Source of the DNA: an uncultured Christensenellaceae bacterium
GTDB lineage: Bacteria > Bacillota > Clostridia > Christensenellales > Pumilibacteraceae
Direction of reading: 5' to 3'
Length of the DNA stretch: 64,000 nt
NCBI GenBank assembly: GCA_910586925.1
Contig: CAJUKG010000011.1
Coordinates: 8,905-72,904 of the forward strand
The notes beneath the pieces were generated by a model. That model saw only the letters and a list, made by a program, of their open reading frames with translations. It did not search any database and was not told the DNA's origin. Below are positions 61,947 through 64,000 of the stretch, piece after piece. Positions within the stretch are counted from its first letter, which is position 1. The number at the start of each line of letters is the position of its first letter. The translations under genes were made by a program, and so were the position numbers.

Positions 61947-63653
61947 CTACTGCTTTTTTGTTTTGACCGCCGTTTTTGCGGTCTTTTTCTTGAGAGTCGC
62001 ACTGCCGTCATCGACCGCGGCGGCTTGCTCTTTCTTCGCCGTCGCTTTTTTCGGCGTGGCCTTCTTCGGCTTTTCCTCGACTTCCGTCTTGTTTACTTCG
62101 GCTTCCGGCTTTCTCTCCGCAACTTCCGTCTTATTCGCGAAATCTCTGCCGAGAATGCTTTCGTCCGTCTTTTTGTCGAAGAAATGCAGTTTCTTTTCGT
62201 TGAATGAGATCTTTATATCGTTACCGGGCGTGAACTCGACGCGGTCGCTCAAGCAGATTATGTATTCGCTTTCGCCCATCTTGACAAAGACGTGCGTCGT
62301 GCTGCCCAAAACTTCTTTGATGTTTACGGTAATGGTAAGTCCCTTGTCCGAAACGGATATGCTCTCGCCGCGCGCACCCATAACGACATCGTGCTCGTTG
62401 CCGTCGAGATATTCTTCGCGCATGGTGCGCAGTTCTGCGAGATCGAAAGAAAGCGTTTCCCCGTTAGCGAACGTGGTGAGCAGCGAATTGCCGTCCTTTT
62501 TGATTTTCACGTCGAAGAAATTCATCTGCGGCGTGCCTATAAATCCAGCGACGAATTTGTTCTGCGGGAAATCGAACAGATTGGTCGGCGTATCTATCTG
62601 TTGAATGATACCGTCTTTCATGACGACGATGCGCGTGCCCATCGTCATCGCCTCGACCTGATCGTGCGTGACGTAAATAAACGTCGTCTTAAGCTGATTG
62701 TGCAGTTTGACTATCTCAGAGCGCATCGCGGTGCGGAGCTTGGCGTCGAGATTGCTGAGCGGCTCGTCGAGGAGGAATACCTTCGGACCTCTGACCATAG
62801 CCCTGCCGAGCGCGATGCGTTGCCGCTGTCCGCCCGACATGTCGGACGGCTTGCTGTTGAGCAGTTCGGTAATTCCGAGTATATTTGCCGCCCAGTTCAC
62901 TTTCTCGTCGATCTCGGCGGCAGTATAATGCCGCTCGACGGTAAGCTCGACGGGTGTATTCTTGAAATATTCGAGATCCTCGTTGAGTTTCGCAAGTCGC
63001 GTATTCGCCTCGGTCTTGAACACTTCGGCGCGGCTCGCCGTTTCCGCTTCGACGTCGATAGCCCCGATTCGGGCTTCGATCTCCGCTTTGAGCGTTTCGT
63101 CGTCCGCCTTTTTGAGCTGATCGCGCAAACTCGCGACACGCGCAAGCACTTCTTTACGCGCATTCTTGTCGGCGGTCGCTATAGACTTCGTAACCGCTTT
63201 TACCGACTTTTCCAACTCTTTGATCTTTTGCTTATCAATATCGACGACCTGCTTGCCGTACTCGTCGAGCTTCGGCACGGTTATCTTGCGCATGCGCAAC
63301 CCGAACGCAATATTATCGTACGACGTCATATGCGGATAAAGCGCATAGCTCTGAAAAACCATCGCTATATCCCTGTCACGCGGCTCGACATTGTTCATGA
63401 GTTTATCGCCTATGTAAAGCTCCCCCGACGAAATATCCTCTAGTCCCGCGATCATGCGCAAAGTGGTGGACTTCCCGCAACCGGACGGACCGACGAATAC
63501 GATAAATTCGCCGTCGTCGATTTCCATGGAGAAATCCTTGACCGCGACAAAATCGTCGTTTACCCTCGCAACCTTTGCCTTATTCTTGCTCTTGGCTTTG
63601 TGCCGCGCGGGATACACCTTGCGCACATGCCGAAGCGATAAACTTGCCATCAT
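61947..63653 (-). CDS. MsmK/UgpC-type ABC ATPase with coiled-coil insertion and basic tail
   Basis: 568 residues against a usual 360-380. Nucleotide-binding motifs: Walker A GPSGCGKST (55-63), Q-loop Gln101, signature MSGGQ (273-277), Walker B LLDEP (294-298), H-loop His330, then the regulatory OB-type domain. Between the Q-loop and signature are about 171 residues instead of about 50: residues about 125-245 are Lys/Glu/Ala-rich and look coiled-coil. A further loop (about 18-35: ARHKAKSKNKAKVARVND) sits near the A-loop. The tail (505-568) is rich in Lys, Ala, Pro and Thr (KKATPKKATAKK). First gene of the fructan operon; energises the CUT1 importer. Confidence 0.9.
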   Translation of the reverse strand: MMASLSLRHVRKVYPARHKAKSKNKAKVARVNDDFVAVKDFSMEIDDGEFIVFVGPSGCGKSTTLRMIAGLEDISSGELYIGDKLMNNVEPRDRDIAMVFQSYALYPHMTSYDNIAFGLRMRKITVPKLDEYGKQVVDIDKQKIKELEKSVKAVTKSIATADKNARKEVLARVASLRDQLKKADDETLKAEIEARIGAIDVEAETASRAEVFKTEANTRLAKLNEDLEYFKNTPVELTVERHYTAAEIDEKVNWAANILGITELLNSKPSDMSGGQRQRIALGRAMVRGPKVFLLDEPLSNLDAKLRTAMRSEIVKLHNQLKTTFIYVTHDQVEAMTMGTRIVVMKDGIIQQIDTPTNLFDFPQNKFVAGFIGTPQMNFFDVKIKKDGNSLLTTFANGETLSFDLAELRTMREEYLDGNEHDVVMGARGESISVSDKGLTITVNIKEVLGSTTHVFVKMGESEYIICLSDRVEFTPGNDIKISFNEKKLHFFDKKTDESILGRDFANKTEVAERKPEAEVNKTEVEEKPKKATPKKATAKKEQAAAVDDGSATLKKKTAKTAVKTKKQ

Positions 63654-63690
63654 TCTCTCCGAAACTGTATTTAGACCGTCGCCATTAAAT

Positions 63691-63704
63691 TGGAAACGTT
63701 TCCA
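63691..63704. promoter_or_regulatory. LacI-type operator palindrome
   Basis: Perfect 14-bp palindrome TGGAAACGTTTCCA with central CG, starting just past the predicted transcript start (about 63706), so a bound repressor would block initiation or clearance. Most likely bound by the LacI-family protein encoded at 54464-55429; a CcpA-like cre role is possible. Confidence 0.8.
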
Positions 63705-63712
63705 TTAACTTA

Positions 63713-63741
63713 AGTATAACACTTGCATAGCACATTGTCAA
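63713..63741 (-). promoter_or_regulatory. Promoter of the fructan operon
   Basis: TTGACA at 63741-63736 and TATACT at 63718-63713, 17-bp spacer, with an A/T-rich UP-like stretch upstream (63742-63775). No other promoter-sized gap exists down to 42203. Confidence 0.82.
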
Positions 63742-63898
63742 TATATTTTACATAAATTTTTATATTTTTTTCGCTATTCCCCTCTACCGACGTCGGCAGT
63801 ATAAAGAAGCAATAATGCGGATCAAACTGCCGCGCGTGCAAAATCGCGCAAAAATAAACCCGTTCCTTTCGCTTCGGAGCGGATTTACAGCCAATCAC

Positions 63899-64000
63899 TA
63901 TTGCGTTTGTTTTAGAATTACACCATACTCAAACAAACTCTGTAAAACTCTCAAGTACAGCGAAGTTTAAGCACCATTTAGAATTACACCATACTCAAAC
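63899..64000 (-). CRISPR. Trailer end of a type II-like CRISPR array
   Basis: A complete 36-base repeat at 63965-64000 (GTTTAAGCACCA...CATACTCAAAC on the + strand), a 30-base spacer at 63935-63964, and a degenerate terminal repeat at 63899-63934 that shares the last 24 bases exactly. On the minus strand the repeat begins GTTTGAGTATGG and ends TGCTTAAAC, resembling type II-A/II-C repeats. The decayed repeat is at the 3' end in that orientation, so the leader and cas genes should lie beyond base 64000. A GC hairpin at 63861-63885 could terminate the array; otherwise 63742-63898 holds no gene. Confidence 0.75.

Noticed and set aside
63710..63898. Short minus-strand open frame between the fructan promoter and the CRISPR array
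   Set aside because: It overlaps the promoter, lacks a ribosome site and has no recognisable features.

Overview
The window is a stretch of a chromosome in which essentially every real gene lies on the minus strand. The organism looks like an anaerobic, probably gut-dwelling Clostridia-type Firmicute. The evidence is TTGACA/TATAAT promoters with 17-bp spacers, strong GGAGG ribosome sites, lipoprotein signal peptides, a TM1266-type [FeFe]-hydrogenase regulator, an Agr-like GHKL kinase/LytTR pair, BspA-type leucine-rich surface proteins and a type II-like CRISPR repeat. Codon use is rich in GCG/ACG/TCG. A Christensenellales-like lineage is my impression only. No rRNA or tRNA gene was seen.

Right to left (the direction of transcription), the window begins with the trailer end of a CRISPR array (63899-64000). 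It continues with one very long fructan-utilisation operon (63741 down to 42203). This has a consensus promoter with a LacI-type palindromic operator directly behind it. Its genes are an MsmK-like ABC ATPase with an unusual coiled-coil insert, a membrane protein, fructokinase, a 1,403-aa membrane-anchored GH32, a LacI regulator, a sugar-binding lipoprotein, two permeases, a LamG-GH32 lipoprotein and two very large multi-module lipoproteins. A cytosolic GH32 follows under its own promoter (40719-42077). Together they would bind and cut fructan outside the cell, import the products and phosphorylate fructose. Next comes a GH3 operon (35454-40491), an Agr-like kinase/regulator pair (33177-35313) and a BspA-like lipoprotein (30025-32889).

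The middle holds an MBOAT/SGNH cluster, probably for O-acylation of an exported polymer (24913-29915). It is followed by a TIR-domain membrane protein paired with an SPFH/zinc-ribbon protein (21413-24870), then a long housekeeping-like run: aminotransferase, P-loop ATPase, degenerate threonine synthase, TrpS, DUF5685, J-like protein, membrane protein and histidine kinase (13072-21393). The left part holds a CorC-like transporter, a Na/Pi symporter with ribokinase, a three-gene acetyltransferase/AMP-ligase/MBL operon, a hydrogenase-regulator/NitT-type transporter operon behind a structured leader, and a P-type ATPase running off the left edge.

The most striking signal is a set of five homopolymeric tracts of 9-10 C on the + strand (G on the coding strand). 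One sits inside the -35/-10 spacer of the BspA-like gene, two lie inside coding sequences of the fructan lipoproteins, and two are at the 3' ends of histidine kinase genes, one of them acting also as the apparent ribosome site of the next gene. This is the layout of slipped-strand phase variation. Other points to check are a leader with mutually exclusive hairpins at 4814-4990, a threonine synthase lacking its PLP lysine, and the TIR-SPFH pair.
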